Shown one piece after another: positions 1 through 12,272 of a stretch of DNA of 64,000 nucleotides. The notes beneath the pieces are model-generated. The model was given only the letters and a program-made list of their open reading frames with translations. It was not told where the DNA came from and searched no databases. A program made the translations under genes and the position numbers. The DNA comes from Pomphorhynchus laevis (Eukaryota; Acanthocephala; Palaeacanthocephala; Echinorhynchida; Pomphorhynchidae). The number at the start of each line of letters is the position of its first letter. The stretch's first letter is position 1. The stretch covers positions 32,807 through 96,806 of the forward strand of contig WNNJ02000176.1 of the NCBI GenBank assembly GCA_012934845.2, in the 5' to 3' direction.

Positions 1-544
1 TTCTTTCTCGAACTTCAGATGGTTCAGATGCAAATATGGAGGAGAGCGCAGAGAGTACTAATCTCTTAAGTTTTTGCTTCGTCGCAGGGGAGCCATGAAA
101 GACAACCACCTGCGATTTGGCGGAGTTTAAAATAAGGTTGGATATGGGTAACTGATCTTTTAATCTTAGAAAAAAAGGGCTTATGTCAGAGACTACGTCT
201 TTACACCTGTGTCCAGTGAACAGGGCTGTGGTGTCATCAGCGTACACCACAAGACGTTGTTCGCGTTTAAATATTTTGAATAGATTAATGGAAGCAGCAA
301 GATATAAGATAGGAGAAAGAGGTGAACCTTGAGGCACACCCGTAATAGGGTAAAACTGACGCGCATCAGGGTCGTCTTTATAATAAAACCGTTTGGTGTA
401 CAGCAGGATCTCTACTCTGTTCACAATTCTCGCAGGCAACGCGAGGGACCTGAGAGAAGAGATCACAAAAGGAATAGAGATGCGGTCAAATGTAGCAGAA
501 AAGTCAAGGAAAGCAGCCACAACTAGACGATGGCTATTATCCCG

Positions 545-1045
545 TCAAAACTGCTCCACCTCACCAACTACTGAGCGACCTTTGACAAACCCATGAAAAC
601 CTGGAGGGATCAAATTACGCTTACTTAAATGGTCGCGGATTTTACGCGCAAGCGCATTTTTGTAAATCGACACGAAGGCATTTTGAATCGAAATGGGTCG
701 CAGATCTTTAGGGCATGAGCAGGATGTTTTCTTAGGAATAAAAACACACTTACTAATATTAATGCCTGCTACATCGGATGGGGAAGCTAAAAGCATTGTG
801 ACGGCCACCTCTCTTCTCTGATCAGCTGTCAAAAGCTGACTGACCTGAGAAGAAAGTGGAGCGACGGATTTGGAGGTGCCCGGAAGTGGACCATAAGAGT
901 TAAGGATATCCGTAACAGATAGATCCCTACTTCTGAAGTTACACCAAGGCGGGATTGGTTGAGGTGATTGAGTGGCTCCATAGTTGTGTAGGGCTAGTGA
1001 CTCCTCCAAAACTTTATCAAGGCCTACATTCCCTATCCAACCCAA
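545..1045 (-). pseudogene. LINE-A copy 1: ORF2 region before and at the RT start
   Basis: Open stretch of 166 codons covering the linker and the first RT motifs. CPKDLRPISIQ and the following NLIPPGFHGFVKGRS are the usual 'RPIS...Q.GF..GRS' signatures of LINE RTs. The palm motifs lie further left in other frames. It is a fragment of a dead copy; the same block is present in the copies at 5.0, 7.5, 9.7 and 28.6 kb. Confidence 0.75.
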
Positions 1046-1175
1046 TGCTCTATCCTTCCAGCAAACAAACTTCTCCTTCTTGAAAATCTTCCAAAAGGAA
1101 GACTGAGAAGGATTTAAACGAGCAATGCTTGTCCTATCCCTACTCAGCTGGAACCTATATCTAGTGCTCCAGTAT

Positions 1176-1952
1176 TCATTCGAGAGAGCCTGTCTGGCGG
1201 AAACAGAGATTATGGAGGTTTAGCAATTTCGCTAGGACCTTGAGCTCCGTCGGAGTGAGATTGTATATACGACCTTTATAGGTGGTTGATAAAATCGCGG
1301 TAGCTTGCGAAAATAGGTAGGTATTAAATTCGGTCAGACTCTCATTTCCTATTCTGGGAAAGAGTTGGATAGCCGCCTGGAAGAAGGCTACTCTGATCGG
1401 ATCAAAGTGAAACCTCCTTCGAAGCAATGTATCTTCCTCAATTCTCCAACGAATTAGGTCATGAGAGGTGGACAATTGCTGGCGCGACTGCTCCGTGCAG
1501 AGGGGTTTTAACAACCACCTCGAGTAAAGCAGTAAAATGTCGAGGATAGAATTTGTTGATGTGCTATGAAGGGTAGGAGATAGGGGTTTGTGAATAAGAT
1601 AACCGTTCCTAGCTCTGTGAAGTGCTGCATTGATCCAACGACCAGTTCTGTCGTTGAAATCCCCAAGTATCATGTCATAACCGCTGTCAATAATACTATC
1701 TAGGAGATCACGGTTCTTGTGAATTTCCCCTAGACGGATGTAGACATTGGCTATACTGAGGCGTTTACCGTTCTTACTGAGTGGAACTACTAAACAAGAC
1801 ATGGCTAGACATGAGTAGTTTAATAGGAGGGAGAATTTTAATGAGCACTTAACTAAGGTCAATAGTCCTTGAGAAGAAGAGGAGTGAGGTGGGGTTATGT
1901 ACGGAGTTGTTAACCTCATCCAAGGTCGGTACCCCCTGGGCAATATCTTCAT
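1176..1952 (-). pseudogene. LINE-A copy 1: APE-type endonuclease fragment
   Basis: 258 codons of the ORF2 N-terminal half. The endonuclease signature MILGDFNDRTGRW is clear, followed by the C-terminal part around STSHDLIRW, which stands where SDH is usual in APE endonucleases. The N-terminal catalytic segment is missing from this frame. Target nicking for retrotransposition is the known role of this domain. Confidence 0.75.
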
Positions 1953-2795
1953 TTCCCTGTGAGGCGACCCCTTTAACTTTAAGTAATTTGCACATCTTGA
2001 GAAGCGGAACTGTACGCGCTGATGCAGCTCGCTTTTTTGATTGAGTCCTCGCTAGATCAGGCGACATCGGCACTGTGGCTGAACCGAGTAATGCCGCCAA
2101 CAGGGGTGGCTATCATCTTCTCCATTTGTGCGAGAATAACTTTTTTGTAATTTTCAATTAGATGAAGAATGTCCGTGTTGGACATTCCATCAGCCGGCGT
2201 AGATATCGATGCAGTCTCTGGAAACATGGGTAGATTGACCGGAGAATCTTCTCTGATAATCCTTGAACACTTTGCAGCGTCGCGACTAGGCGGGGTTGTC
2301 TCTCCCGCAATTGTGGCAGACAGGGGCAGCAATACACCTCTCCCACTTTAGCATGTTGTCGCACAAAGCCATACCACAGACTCCCCAGATTTTCTTTTGG
2401 AAACATGTCGAGCCCCAGTGCCCCTAAGCGTGGCATACGTTACAATGGTCGTACGTAAACGCATCTTGGTCCACTAGAGTAAAGCTTAGATTGTACCCCA
2501 GAAAGGGGTTCATAGTTGCTTTAGATAGAATCAGACCATTATCCAGATCATCCGAACGGAAGCTATTGGGAGGACATCCCCAGCTTTAGACTTGATCCCT
2601 CTAATTGAATGCAATTTGTATGTACTTTTCAGGAGGTAAGTCCTCCTGCTCAAGATGAGGAGGGAAATTAGTAATCTTTAGGGTAGCCTGTATAGGCTTA
2701 AGCATTATCGTTCCCAGATGGGATAAGTTCTTTTCGAAAGATAATTTGTACGCTTCCATAAATATTGGGGAAGCAAATGCCACTTCAGTTCCTCC

Positions 2796-3045
2796 TGATG
2801 ACCTCTAATTCTTATTCTGATACAACGTCTGTTATTTATTAGTCAATTCATAAAAATGACGTTTATTTTAAATTTTATTTTTTATTTTTATTTTTATTTT
2901 TTAACTTGATTAAAATTATAGAAAATCTAAAAACAATTATTAATTTTATTATTTAATTATTAAATTTTGATTTAGCATTATTATGTTTTGTTTATTTTAT
3001 AATTATATAACAATACGTAGACTCAGTTAGCTGATTTAATTAATA
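2796..3045 (+). repeat. Solo PLE 3' end fragment inserted in LINE-A copy 1
   Basis: About 250 bp that begins near CTCCTGATGACCTCTAATTC, passes through a very AT-rich core and ends at CTCAGTTAGCTGATTT. The same block, in the opposite orientation, is the 3' end of the PLE copies at 33.07, 49.86 and 52.93 kb, and it recurs at 57.74 and 60.03 kb. LINE-A ORF1 sequence continues on both sides, so this is an insertion into the LINE. The 5' truncation is typical of PLEs. Confidence 0.8.
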
Positions 3046-3371
3046 GAGTTTTCATAAATTTTAACAGTATTGAAAACAACTCTGCCTGAGTAGTGATTGA
3101 CAAATTCACGCAGAAAAATACTAAAAAATATGTGCCTCTTAAGAGGCTTAGAGGCAGTAATAATCACCAAGTTATTGAGTTTAGGTATTGGGAGTGGAAG
3201 TACCCCCGAGTCAGCTGCAGACAAAGACAAAATATTACTAACCTTGAGATCTTTGTTAATCGTTGTCGAACAAGAATTCATACCTTTTTCGTCCATTTCT
3301 GTGTCGATTTTCGTTGTGAAAGTAGAATCTTTTGATGCTCCGCAAGCGTTTATACTCGTAAAACAATTCAT
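3036..3371 (-). pseudogene. LINE-A copy 1: ORF1 N-terminus
   Basis: Short frame whose middle (GVLPLPIPKLNNLVIITAS) matches the ORF1 N-terminus of the 28.6-32.5 kb LINE-A copy (GVLPPYPKLRNLIIIKLS). This shows that LINE-A copy 1 continues past the PLE insertion. The frame is opened into the PLE sequence at its left end by chance. Confidence 0.6.
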
Positions 3372-3684
3372 GAATTAGTTAAATAATGTTTTTTTTATTT
3401 TGGCTGTATGTAAATTTGTTCATTATGTTATATAAAAAGTACAGTTTTTCATATGTAGATTGTTTTGTCATATGTTCGTGTGTGATTAAAGCTGTTTTAT
3501 TGTAAGAAGTTGATTTTAGGTTTGTGAATAGATGCATGTTGTAATTACATTTAATCGATCAAGACACATTGAAGCATTGGTAAGTGAGCATATTTTATTT
3601 AGGGGTAATTAAGTTTATGAAAGTCGTACAATATTAAACGTTGAATTACAATATTTCTTCTTGTTACATTTCTGACACCGGGGT
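3372..3684. other. AT-rich spacer, nothing recognised
   Basis: I see no gene, repeat family or RNA here, only AT-rich DNA between LINE-A copy 1 and a minisatellite. Confidence 0.4.
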
Positions 3685-3930
3685 TACGTGTAGTTTGAAG
3701 ATATTAATTTATAGGTAAGATTGATTCCCAGTTGTTTGAAGATATTAATTTATACATAAGATTGATTCATAGTTGTTTGAAGATATTAATTTATACGTAA
3801 GATTGATTCCTAGAAAGCAAGTGTGTGCTGATTTAGAAATATGTATTGATTTGTAGTTGTTTGAAGATATTAATTTATACGTAAGATTGATTCTTAGAAA
3901 GCAAGTTTGTACTAATTTAGAAATATGTAG
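3685..3930. repeat. Minisatellite, four units
   Basis: Four direct repeats built on TTGTTTGAAGATATTAATTT followed by ATACGTAAGATTGATTC. The last two units carry an extra ~45-bp block (AGAAAGCAAG...GAAATATGTA). The unit is about 45 bp, or about 90 bp when the extra block is present. Confidence 0.75.
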
Positions 3931-4026
3931 CGTCTTATACATTTTGGTTTTATCGAACACTATTTGTATCGCCTTATCCATTGTAGTATTAGCAAACAGT
4001 ATTGGTATAGCCGCAAGTTTTTGTTT

Positions 4027-4770
4027 GCATGTTCTAAAGATATGTGGCCCATTTCAATTCAAATTCCCTCATCTCTTTCTACGAAAAAGCGCTTACACGT
4101 AGAATCAACGACCATTTATATAAGCATAAGTTAATCTTACCAAGTATTCATAAGTTTGTAAATAATCGCTAGGTCCATTCGGCATTTGGTGAAGTGCATC
4201 GATTTTTTCAAGAGAACAGTCATCAGCTTGCTGTAGTTGTTTTTCTCGACTTTTTTGTAGCATTTGACCGCATCTAAATTCCTTTAGTTATCTCTTCTCT
4301 CAGATCTCTCGGGTTTCTTGCGAGAATCGCTGTATGCCAAGCGCTTCTTTTATAAAGACGATTCTGATGCAAGTCAGTTACCCTATTACAGGTGTGCCTC
4401 AAGGTTCCCCACTTTCTCCAATCTTGTATCTTGCTGCCTCTATTTAACTTTACAAAAAATTAAACGCGAGCAACATCTAGGGGTATACGCTGATGATACT
4501 ACCACAGCCCTGTTTTCTTGATGCATGTGCAAAGATGTAGTCTCTGACATCAGCCGTTTCTTTTTAAGATTAAAAGACAAGTTATCACCATCCAATTTTA
4601 TTATTAACTCCGCAAAATCCCAGGTGGTTGTCTTTAATGGAACCCCTAAGAAAATAAAAAATTAAAGAGACTAGCGATCACAGCTCTCTCCTCCATTTTG
4701 CAGAATCAACCACTGCCACCCTTCACAAATCGAGTAAGATACCTGAAGTTTGCCATTACGGTGTTTCAAA
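4027..4770 (+). mobile_element. LINE-A RT fragment (plus orientation)
   Basis: Plus-strand fragment of LINE-A ORF2. It begins at the RPISIQ block (nucleotides CCCATTTCAATTCAAATTCC) and runs through GVPQGSPLSPILYLAA and the catalytic YADDT. It contains frame breaks and stops. It lies opposite in orientation to the copies on both sides. Past about 4,770 the similarity fades into AT-rich DNA up to about 5,040. Confidence 0.75.
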
Positions 4771-5044
4771 CTTATCTTGTTTCCAGCCCTTAGAGAATCC
4801 TTTAAAAGTATCGAATTCAAAAATGTCCCCACGCTTGCACATTTTTTTCACTTTTTTATTCTTCGATTCGAATATTCCTTTTAAGAAAACAATATCGGCA
4901 GTTTCACTGCATGGCCAAAACTAAATAAATAAATAGAATATTTTTTTAATAACAGAGCAAAACAGAATTAAAATATGTTAATACATGCATAAATGAAAAA
5001 TTTTATAGTAGAAAAGACCACAACAACAGACCATTTCATTTGGG

Positions 5045-7250
5045 TTGTCTAATAACGGGCAAAGTGGATTCTATCCCACCAACCTACACCAGGGCGCCAC
5101 CATCCGTTTAAATCACTCAGCGTCTCTCACGCACCCTGAGGTTCCAGTCGAGGCGGACAATGGTCAGTAATCGAGATGAGGAGCTTAATAAACTTTGGTC
5201 TTTGCTCTGCGGGATGTCCTCTAGAAAAGAAGACTAATCTCGAGATTGCCCATGTACCACAGAGGCGCACTTGAGCTTTCTTACTTAATGACATGATGAG
5301 CCCGCTTCAGAGCGAATATAGATTTATTCTGTACACTTTTGAATTTAATCAATTCTGCTCAGGTCGATTATTTAACCGTAATGGTACACCCCAGTTATTT
5401 TATTCGATGTGTAATGGCGGGGAGTAATTGATTGTTCAATATGGATCAGCTAAAATTGTTAGTCTCTAGTTTTTTCTTTGTCACAGGGGCATCATTAGAC
5501 AGCCACATACGATTTAAAGAAGTTGAGAATAAGATTGGACATGGATTACTTGTCTTTTAATCTTGAAAAGAAGCGGCTGACGTCAGAGACTACATCTTTG
5601 CAATGCATCAAGAAAACAGGGATGTGGTAGTATCATCAGCGTATACCACTAGATGTTGATTGCGTTTAAATGTTTTGAAGAGTATGATAGAAGCAGCAAG
5701 ATATAAGATAGATGGATGTGGGGAACCTTGAGGCATACCTGTAATAGAGTAGAACTGACGAGCATCAGGGTCATCTTCATAAAAGAATCATTTGGCATAC
5801 ATCAATATCTTCACCCTGTTAACAATTCTCGGAAGCAACCGAGAGACCGAATAGAAGAGATAACAAAGGGAATGGAAATGTGATCAAATGCAGCGGAAAA
5901 ATCAAGGAAAAGAGTCAACAACGAGCTTATAATTGTTGTCCTGACAGAACCAATACACTTCACCAACTGCCGAATGAACTGAGTGACCTTTGACAAACCC
6001 ATAGAAACTTATTGAGATTAAGTTACTCCTACTTAGAGGGTCGTGGATTCTACTCGAAAGCGCTTTTTCGTAGATGGAGATGAGGGAGTGTTGTATCGAG
6101 ATAGGGGAAGATCTTTGGGATATAAGACCACTTTTTGTATAAAAATATTCCGGTTAATGTTGATGCCAGCAACATCGGAGGGGAGGCTAATAGCAGCGTA
6201 ATGACGACGTCCTTTCTCTGACTGACTGTCAAAAGCTGACAAACCCGAGTGGAGAGCCGCGCATTGAATCTGGAGCTCCCGGAAGTGGACCTCAGGCATT
6301 CAGGATATCGAAAACCGCTAAATCCTTGATCCTGAAGTCACATCAAGACGGTATTGGTTGGCGAGAATGAGTGGCTCTATAATTATGTAAGGTTAGTGAG
6401 TCCTCCATGACTTTGTCAAGGCCTATGCAACAAATTCAACCAGATGTTCTCTCCTTCCTGCAGAAAACTTCTTGAATATCTGCCAGAAGAAATATTGATA
6501 TGGATTACGACGAGCAATGGTCGCCTTATATCTACTCAGCTAGAACCTATATCTAGATCTCCAGTATTCTTTCAAGATGGCCTGCCTGATGCAAGAAGGC
6601 CTGCCTGATGCAAGAAGGCCTGCCTGATGCAAGAAGGCCTGCCTGATGCAAGAAGGCCTGCCTGATGGAAACAGAGAGATTGGAAATGTTTAGCATTTTA
6701 GCTAGGACTTTGAATTTTGTTGAAGTGTGATTTAATAAACGACCTTTATAGCCGGTCGAAAGTATCGCGGTAGCTTGCGAAGAGAGATTAATCAAATCGT
6801 GTCAGACTCGCATTTCCTACGATTTTGAAGAGTTGGATCGCAGCCTGGGTGAAGGCTACTCTGATTGGGTCAAAGTGAAACCAACTCCTCAGTAGTGTAC
6901 GTTCCGCCAGCCAAATAAGTTATGCGATGTGGATAGTTGTTGGCGTGACTGCTTAACACAGATAAGCTTTAGCAGCCACCTCTTTGTAGCAGTAGTATGT
7001 CGTGGAGTGAATTTGTTTTTGTGGGATAAAAGGTAGGGGATAGTGGTTTATGTATAATATAAACGTTCCTAGATCTACGAAGTGCTGTAGTAACTTAACT
7101 ACCACTTCTGTCATTGAAGTCACCAAGTAACATGCCATAGCAGCTACCAAATATACGTCCAGGGGGTCACGGTTCTTGTGAATCTCTCCCGGCTGAATAT
7201 AGATATTGACTATACTGATGCGTTTACCGTTCTTTCAGAGTGTTATCGCT
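5045..7250 (-). mobile_element. LINE-A copy, 5'-truncated and broken
   Basis: Minus-strand copy holding the 3' UTR (5,045-5,460), RT and endonuclease parts. Landmarks shared with other copies include the 3' UTR block around GAGGCGGACAATGGTCAGTA and the palm-region protein FLDFSAAFDHISIPFVISS (5,811-6,002). Frames are broken many times. Its 5' end stops inside the endonuclease near 7,250. A 19-bp tandem repeat has expanded inside it at 6,577-6,668. Confidence 0.8.
6577..6668. repeat. 19-bp tandem repeat inside LINE-A
   Basis: About five units of GCCTGCCTGATGCAAGAAG. Other LINE-A copies have one diverged unit at this place (GCCTGTCTGGCGGAAACAG), so the expansion happened in this copy after insertion. 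Confidence 0.85.
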
Positions 7251-7460
7251 ATTGAAGTGTTCCTTAGAGTCCATAAGAACCGTTGGCGAGATTATTATTT
7301 GGTTTGTAGCCTTCTTGATATGATGAAGTTCCTCCGAAAAAGTTGAATTACCAGAAAAAACTCCACTTACCTTGTTTGTTCCAGAGAAAATAGCTTGTTT
7401 TTCCATGTTTGTTGATTTGTTTGATCTTCCGATGTTAACATTACTGCACATTTCACTCAT
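7224..7460 (-). other. Unrecognised 78-codon reading frame between two LINE-A copies
   Basis: Open frame starting MSEMCSNVNIGRSNKSTN, rich in S, T, N and K. It lies exactly between the 5' end of one LINE-A copy and the 3' end of the next. It could be a diverged LINE-A ORF1 start left behind by an internal deletion, or chance. I could not align it convincingly to the ORF1 starts at 3.3 or 32.4 kb. Confidence 0.2.
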
Positions 7461-7464
7461 GTAA

Positions 7465-9640
7465 TAATAAGGGTTTTCTTAAGAATTATACAACCGATAG
7501 CTAACTAAAAATAGAAACACGCATCATACAAACATGGTCAAATGTCATCAAGTCGTTACCATTTAGTCCAGTCTTCTAATATGCTACGACATCAGGTCAA
7601 CATGGATCTGAGTCCTTTAGTCACAACAACACGCCGCCATCCAACTGAACCATCCGGGGTCTTTCACCTCTCGAGGAATCTAGTCGAGGCAAACTATGTT
7701 CAGTAATCTCGAGATGAAGAGCTTGAGAAACCTTAGTATTTGCTCTGGGTGACGTCATCTTGTAAATAAGACTAATCCCGAGATAGCCCTAGTACCTCAG
7801 AGGCACACTTGGATTTTCCCGTTCAATGACAGATGCTGAGACCGTTTCAGAGCCCACCTAACTTTCTTCAGGATACGTTTGAGTCTATCCTGGTCAGCTT
7901 TCGCCGACTAATTCAGCGTAATGGTGACCCCAGATATTTTACTCGATTCGTGAAGGTGGGGAGTGATTGAAGCTGCAAAATAGAGGAGAGTGCACATAGT
8001 GCTAGTCTGTTAAGTTTCTTTTTGGTTGCCGGAGCTCCATGAAAGACGACCACCTGCAGGTCTGTAGTATTATCAGCGCATACCACTAGATGCTGATCGC
8101 GTTAACATTTTTTGTAAAGTTTAATGGAGGCAGCAAGATACAAGATTGGAAAAAGTAGGGAGCCTTGTCGCACATCTGTATTAAGATAGAAGTTACGTGC
8201 ATCATGATCAACTTTATAGAAAAATCGCTTGATATACAACAATATTTCCACCCTGTTAGCAATTCTCGCAAGCAGCACGAGGGGCCTGAGAGAGGAGATA
8301 ACGAAGAGAATGGATATGCGGTGAAATGCAGCGGAAAAGTCAAGAAAAACAGCCACAGCAAGCTGATGACAGTTATCTTGACAAAACTGATGCACTTCAC
8401 CTATTGTTGTATGGACCGAGCGAATTTTTACGTACCCATAAAAACCTGGTGGGATTAAATTTTGCATACTTAGATGGTCGTGGATTTTACGCTACGCGCA
8501 AGCGCTTTTTCGTAAATGGTGGAGGGAGTTTTGAATCGAGATAGACTGTAGATCTTTAGGACATGAAATCGATTTCTTTTTTTGGTATAAAAAACGATGG
8601 CTGATATTAATGCCAGCAGCATAGGACGTGGATGCTAGTGGCATTGTGATGTTACTAGCCTCCCCGTCGTGGGATTTGGAGGTGTCTGGAAGTGGCTTCC
8701 AGGAGTTTAGGATATCAGTGACAAATAAGTCCCTGCTTCTAAAGTCGTGGAGTTGGGGAGATATAGTGCTCCATAATTATGTAGGGATAGCTACTCCTAA
8801 AACTTTGTCAAGGCATATGCTACCGATTGAACCCAAGGCTCTCTCCTTCCAGCAGACAAAATTCTCCCTCTTAGATATCTTCCAAAAGGAAGACCGAGAA
8901 TGGTTAAGTCAAGAAATGTTCGCCTTATCCCTACTAAGCTAAAACCTGTCTCTAGTGCTCCAATATTCATTCGAGAGAACCTGTCTGGCGGAAACAGAGA
9001 GATTAGCGATGTGTAGCATTTTAGCTAGTACCTTGAGTTTTGTTGGAGTGGGATTGTATATATGACCTTTATAGGTAGTCGAAAGAAACGCTGTAGCTTG
9101 CGATGAGAGGTAGGAATTAAATTAGGTCAAACTCTCATTACCAATTCTGGGTAAGAGTGGGATAGCAGCCTGAAAGAAAGTCACTCTGATTGGATCAAAG
9201 TGAAACCTCCTTCTAAGCAACGTATCTTCTTCTATCCGCCAACAAATTAGGTCATGAGAGGTGGTCTGTTTTTGGCGCGACTGCTCAGTACAGATGGGTT
9301 TCAACAACTACATCTTATGTAGTAGTAAAATGTCGAGGAGGGAATTAGTTGTTGAGCAATGAAAGGTGTGGGAATGTGAATTGTGAATAAGATAGTCGTT
9401 CCTGGCTTTGCGGAGTGCTGCATTAATCCAACGACCAGTTCTGTCGTTAAAGTAGCCAAGTAAGATGTCATAGCCGCTACCTATTATACGATCGAGGAGG
9501 TTACGGTTCTTGTTAAGTTCTCTCTGCCGGATATAGATATTGGCTATGCTGATGCGTTTACCGTGTTTACAGAGTGATATAGCTAAGCAAGACAGGGCTG
9601 GACAAGAATAGTTTAGTAAGAGGGAATTTCTAAGGAAAAG
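7465..9640 (-). mobile_element. LINE-A copy, 5'-truncated and broken
   Basis: Minus-strand copy with the family's 3' end at left (TAATAATAAGGGTTTTCTTA, also seen at 28,600) and the 5' break inside the endonuclease near 9,640. RT residues FLDFSAAFHRISILFVISS appear at 8,102-8,467 and endonuclease C-terminal residues TSHDLICWRIEEDTLLRRRF at 9,122-9,307. Several frame breaks. It lies head to head with the plus-strand copy that starts at about 9,655. Confidence 0.8.
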
Positions 9641-9701
9641 TTTCTAAGGAAATTTACGGAAAAGTTTAAGAACAGAATACTATTCAACTCAATCCGTTAT
9701 T

Positions 9702-10154
9702 ATGAGGCGGAGGCAAATTTCATTCGTATCCTCCAACCTCGCGATTTCCTATACTGAATATTTTAACAAGGAATTGGCGCATCTCGGAAGTATTTCTTTC
9801 ATGCCTATTCAGGCCACTTTAAAAATCTCGAGCATCCCACCTCACTTGGATGCGGCAGTTATACTGGTCCTTTCAAGTCTTTATAATGTCACCAGGGTCC
9901 GCTTTGTAATGGGGAAGAACGGCTTTCCACTTCCAATTGCCTTCTGCGCCTCTTCTATTGACTTAGCCGAATGCCTTACAAGATCCGCTTGCAACTTTCT
10001 ACTGGATCATAATCTGAAATTCTCTTTAATTGACACCGATAATCTCACCTACCCCCACTGCAACATATTCCACAAATGGGCTCATTGGGGGTTAATGTTG
10101 CCAGTTGCCACGGTTCTGCGGTGTATGTGGTATCTCAGACTGCCTGTAAGTTAG
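9702..10154 (+). pseudogene. LINE-A ORF1 fragment
   Basis: 150 codons homologous to the ORF1 at 31,393-32,280: FMPIQATLKISSIPPHLD and VMGKNGFPLPIAFCASSIDL match FKPTMASLKITNLPPHLE and VNGKNGQSIPIGFVSVPTDL there. It ends before an intact zinc knuckle; CNIFHKWAHW is the decayed first knuckle. Confidence 0.65.
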
Positions 10155-11058
10155 CAGGAAATGTAGTGGTCCACCGAAGTGCTCCAACTGTGGTGGAGCG
10201 CATCTGGACTGGTCAAGAAAGTGTACTCACTTCAAGCGGTACAAATTACGTCACAGCTCCACCCCGGCCAAGTCCACGGGCTTCGCGGAAACGAGCAAAA
10301 TACTTGTACTTGGATATTATTCGATTGATTGACTGTAATCGCCAATCCAATTTGAAGCAAATTGAGACATATTGCCAACCAGATCTCGTTGCTGTTTAAG
10401 ACAGCAGAGGTTTCGGTATCTCCAGTTTCTGCTAAGTCGAAGAAGAGGTGTGCATCTGCTCATATCGTGCCTCCTGTCAAAATTTGTAAACTGATTAAAT
10501 CATTAATAGTGGCGGCCCCCAATGGAAATGAAGACATTGCCCGTGTGGAATCCACCTCCTCTATTGTGTCTGGTGGTGGGAAGGCTGTTCTTCCTACTAT
10601 TGGTCCCAACTAAGTGTGGGCGTCCCGCTCTGGTCTACCATCACAATGGGAAGTAATCGGGAGCCTTTTTCACTTAATATTATTCAGTGGGAGTAAGGGG
10701 TGCTTCCGTCATTAGACTTCTATCAGGTAGAGATGCTGATGTTATAGTCCTTCAGAAGACGCGGTATTTCCGTCTCACTCAGGACATTACTCGATTTATC
10801 CCTAAGCATATGATCATCTACTTTACTCCGTACATAATCTCACCTCACTTCTCTTTACTTCAAGGTCTTCTAACACTAGTAAAGAGCTATTTAAGATCCT
10901 CCCTCTTACTAAACTTTTTTTGTCCAGCCCTGTCTTGTTTAGCGATTTCACTCTGTTGGAACGGTAAACGCATCAGTACAGCCAATATATACATTCGGCC
11001 AGGGGATATCTATAAGAATCATGAGCTCTAGGACCGTATTCTTGGTAGCGGTTATGGC

Positions 11059-11391
11059 ATGTTACTTGGTTACTTTAACGACAGAACTGGTCGTTGGATT
11101 AATGCAGCACTCCGCAAAGTCAAGAACGACTATCTTATTCACAATTCACATTCCCACACATTTCATTGCTCAATAACTAATTCCGTCCTCGACATTTTAC
11201 TACTACATAAGATGTGGTTGTTGAAACCCATCTGTACTGAGCAGTCGCGCCAAAAACTGACCACCTCTCATGACTTAATACGCTGGCGGCTAGAGGAAGA
11301 TACGCTGCTAAGAATGAGGTTTCACTTTGATCCTACCAGACTGGCCTTCTTTCAAGCAGATATCCAACTCTTCTCCCAGAATAGAGAATGA
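11059..11391 (+). pseudogene. LINE-A endonuclease fragment
   Basis: 110 codons around MLLGYFNDRTGRWINAALRK. The usual D of GDFND is Y here, so the endonuclease would be dead even without the frame breaks. It continues through TSHDLIRWRLEEDTLLRMRF. Confidence 0.7.
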
Positions 11392-12272
11392 TAGTTTGAC
11401 CGACCTACCTCTCTTGGCAAGCTACCAGGATTCTATTAAGTACCTATAGAGCTTGAATTTACAATCCCACTCCAACAAAACTAAAGGTCCTAGCAAAAAT
11501 GTTACACCTTCCCAATCTGTCGGTTTCCTTCAGACAGGTTATCTCGAATGAATATTGGAGTTCTAGATATAGGTTCCAGCTGAGTAAGGGCAGGACGAGT
11601 ATTGCTCGTCTTAATCCCTCTCAGGATTCCTTCTGGAAGATATTCAAGGAGAAGTTTGTCTGCTGGCGGGAGAGAGCATCGGGCTGGTTCGGTAGTATAG
11701 GCCTTGACAAAGTTTTGGAGGAATCACTAGCCCTACATAATTATAGAGCCACGCTTTTTCCCCAGCCAAACCTCCAAATCTGTTGCTCCATCTCTTCTTG
11801 AGTTTATCAGCTTTTGACAGCCAATCAAAGAAGAGAAGTGGCCGACATAATGCTTTTAGCCTCACCATCTGATGTAGCCGGCATCAATTATAGCCGACGT
11901 ATATTTTTACCAAAGAAAAAATCGGTTTCATGTCCTAAATATCTGCGGCCTATTTCAATTCAAAATTTCCTCATATCCATCTACGAAAATGGCTTGCGCG
12001 TTTAATCCACGATCTTTTAAGTAGGCGTAACTTAATGCCACTAAGTTTTAATAGATTTTTCAAAGGGCGCTCGGTCCATTCACAATTGGTGAAGTGCATC
12101 AGTGTTGTCTGGATAACAGTCATCAGTTTGCTGTGGCTGTTTTTCTTGACTTTTCCGCTGCATTTTACCGCATCTGTATTCCCTTTGTTAACTCCTCTCT
12201 TAGGTCCCTCAGGCTGCTTACGGAAATTGTTTACAGGATGGAGATATTGCTGTACACTAAGAAAATCTTTTT

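Larger units (their letters stand above)
1..3371 (-). mobile_element. LINE-A copy 1, broken non-LTR retrotransposon
   Basis: Minus-strand copy of a LINE family that recurs in this window; it runs off the left edge. Reading from right to left it contains the start of ORF1, the APE-type endonuclease and the first part of the reverse transcriptase (RT). It is interrupted at about 2,796-3,045 by a PLE 3' end fragment. The pieces are recognised by alignment to the fuller copy at 28,600-32,480, for example LPPHLEQ-type residues in ORF1, GDFNDRTG in the endonuclease and CPKDLRPISIQ in the RT. Frames change several times, so it is not functional. The clade is not certain; the gag-like zinc-knuckle ORF1 plus APE-RT layout fits the R1/I/Jockey group. 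Confidence 0.85.
9655..12272 (+). mobile_element. LINE-A copy, plus strand, 3'-truncated
   Basis: Plus-strand copy carrying ORF1 (9.70-10.61 kb), endonuclease (10.69-11.39 kb) and the first half of the RT (11.5-12.27 kb). It breaks off inside the RT just after the motif equivalent to EILLYTKR, with an abrupt change to TTTTTTATTTATTTATTTCA. The zinc-knuckle region of ORF1 is decayed. There are multiple frame changes. Loss of the 3' half is unusual for a LINE insertion and suggests a later deletion or rearrangement. Confidence 0.8.
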
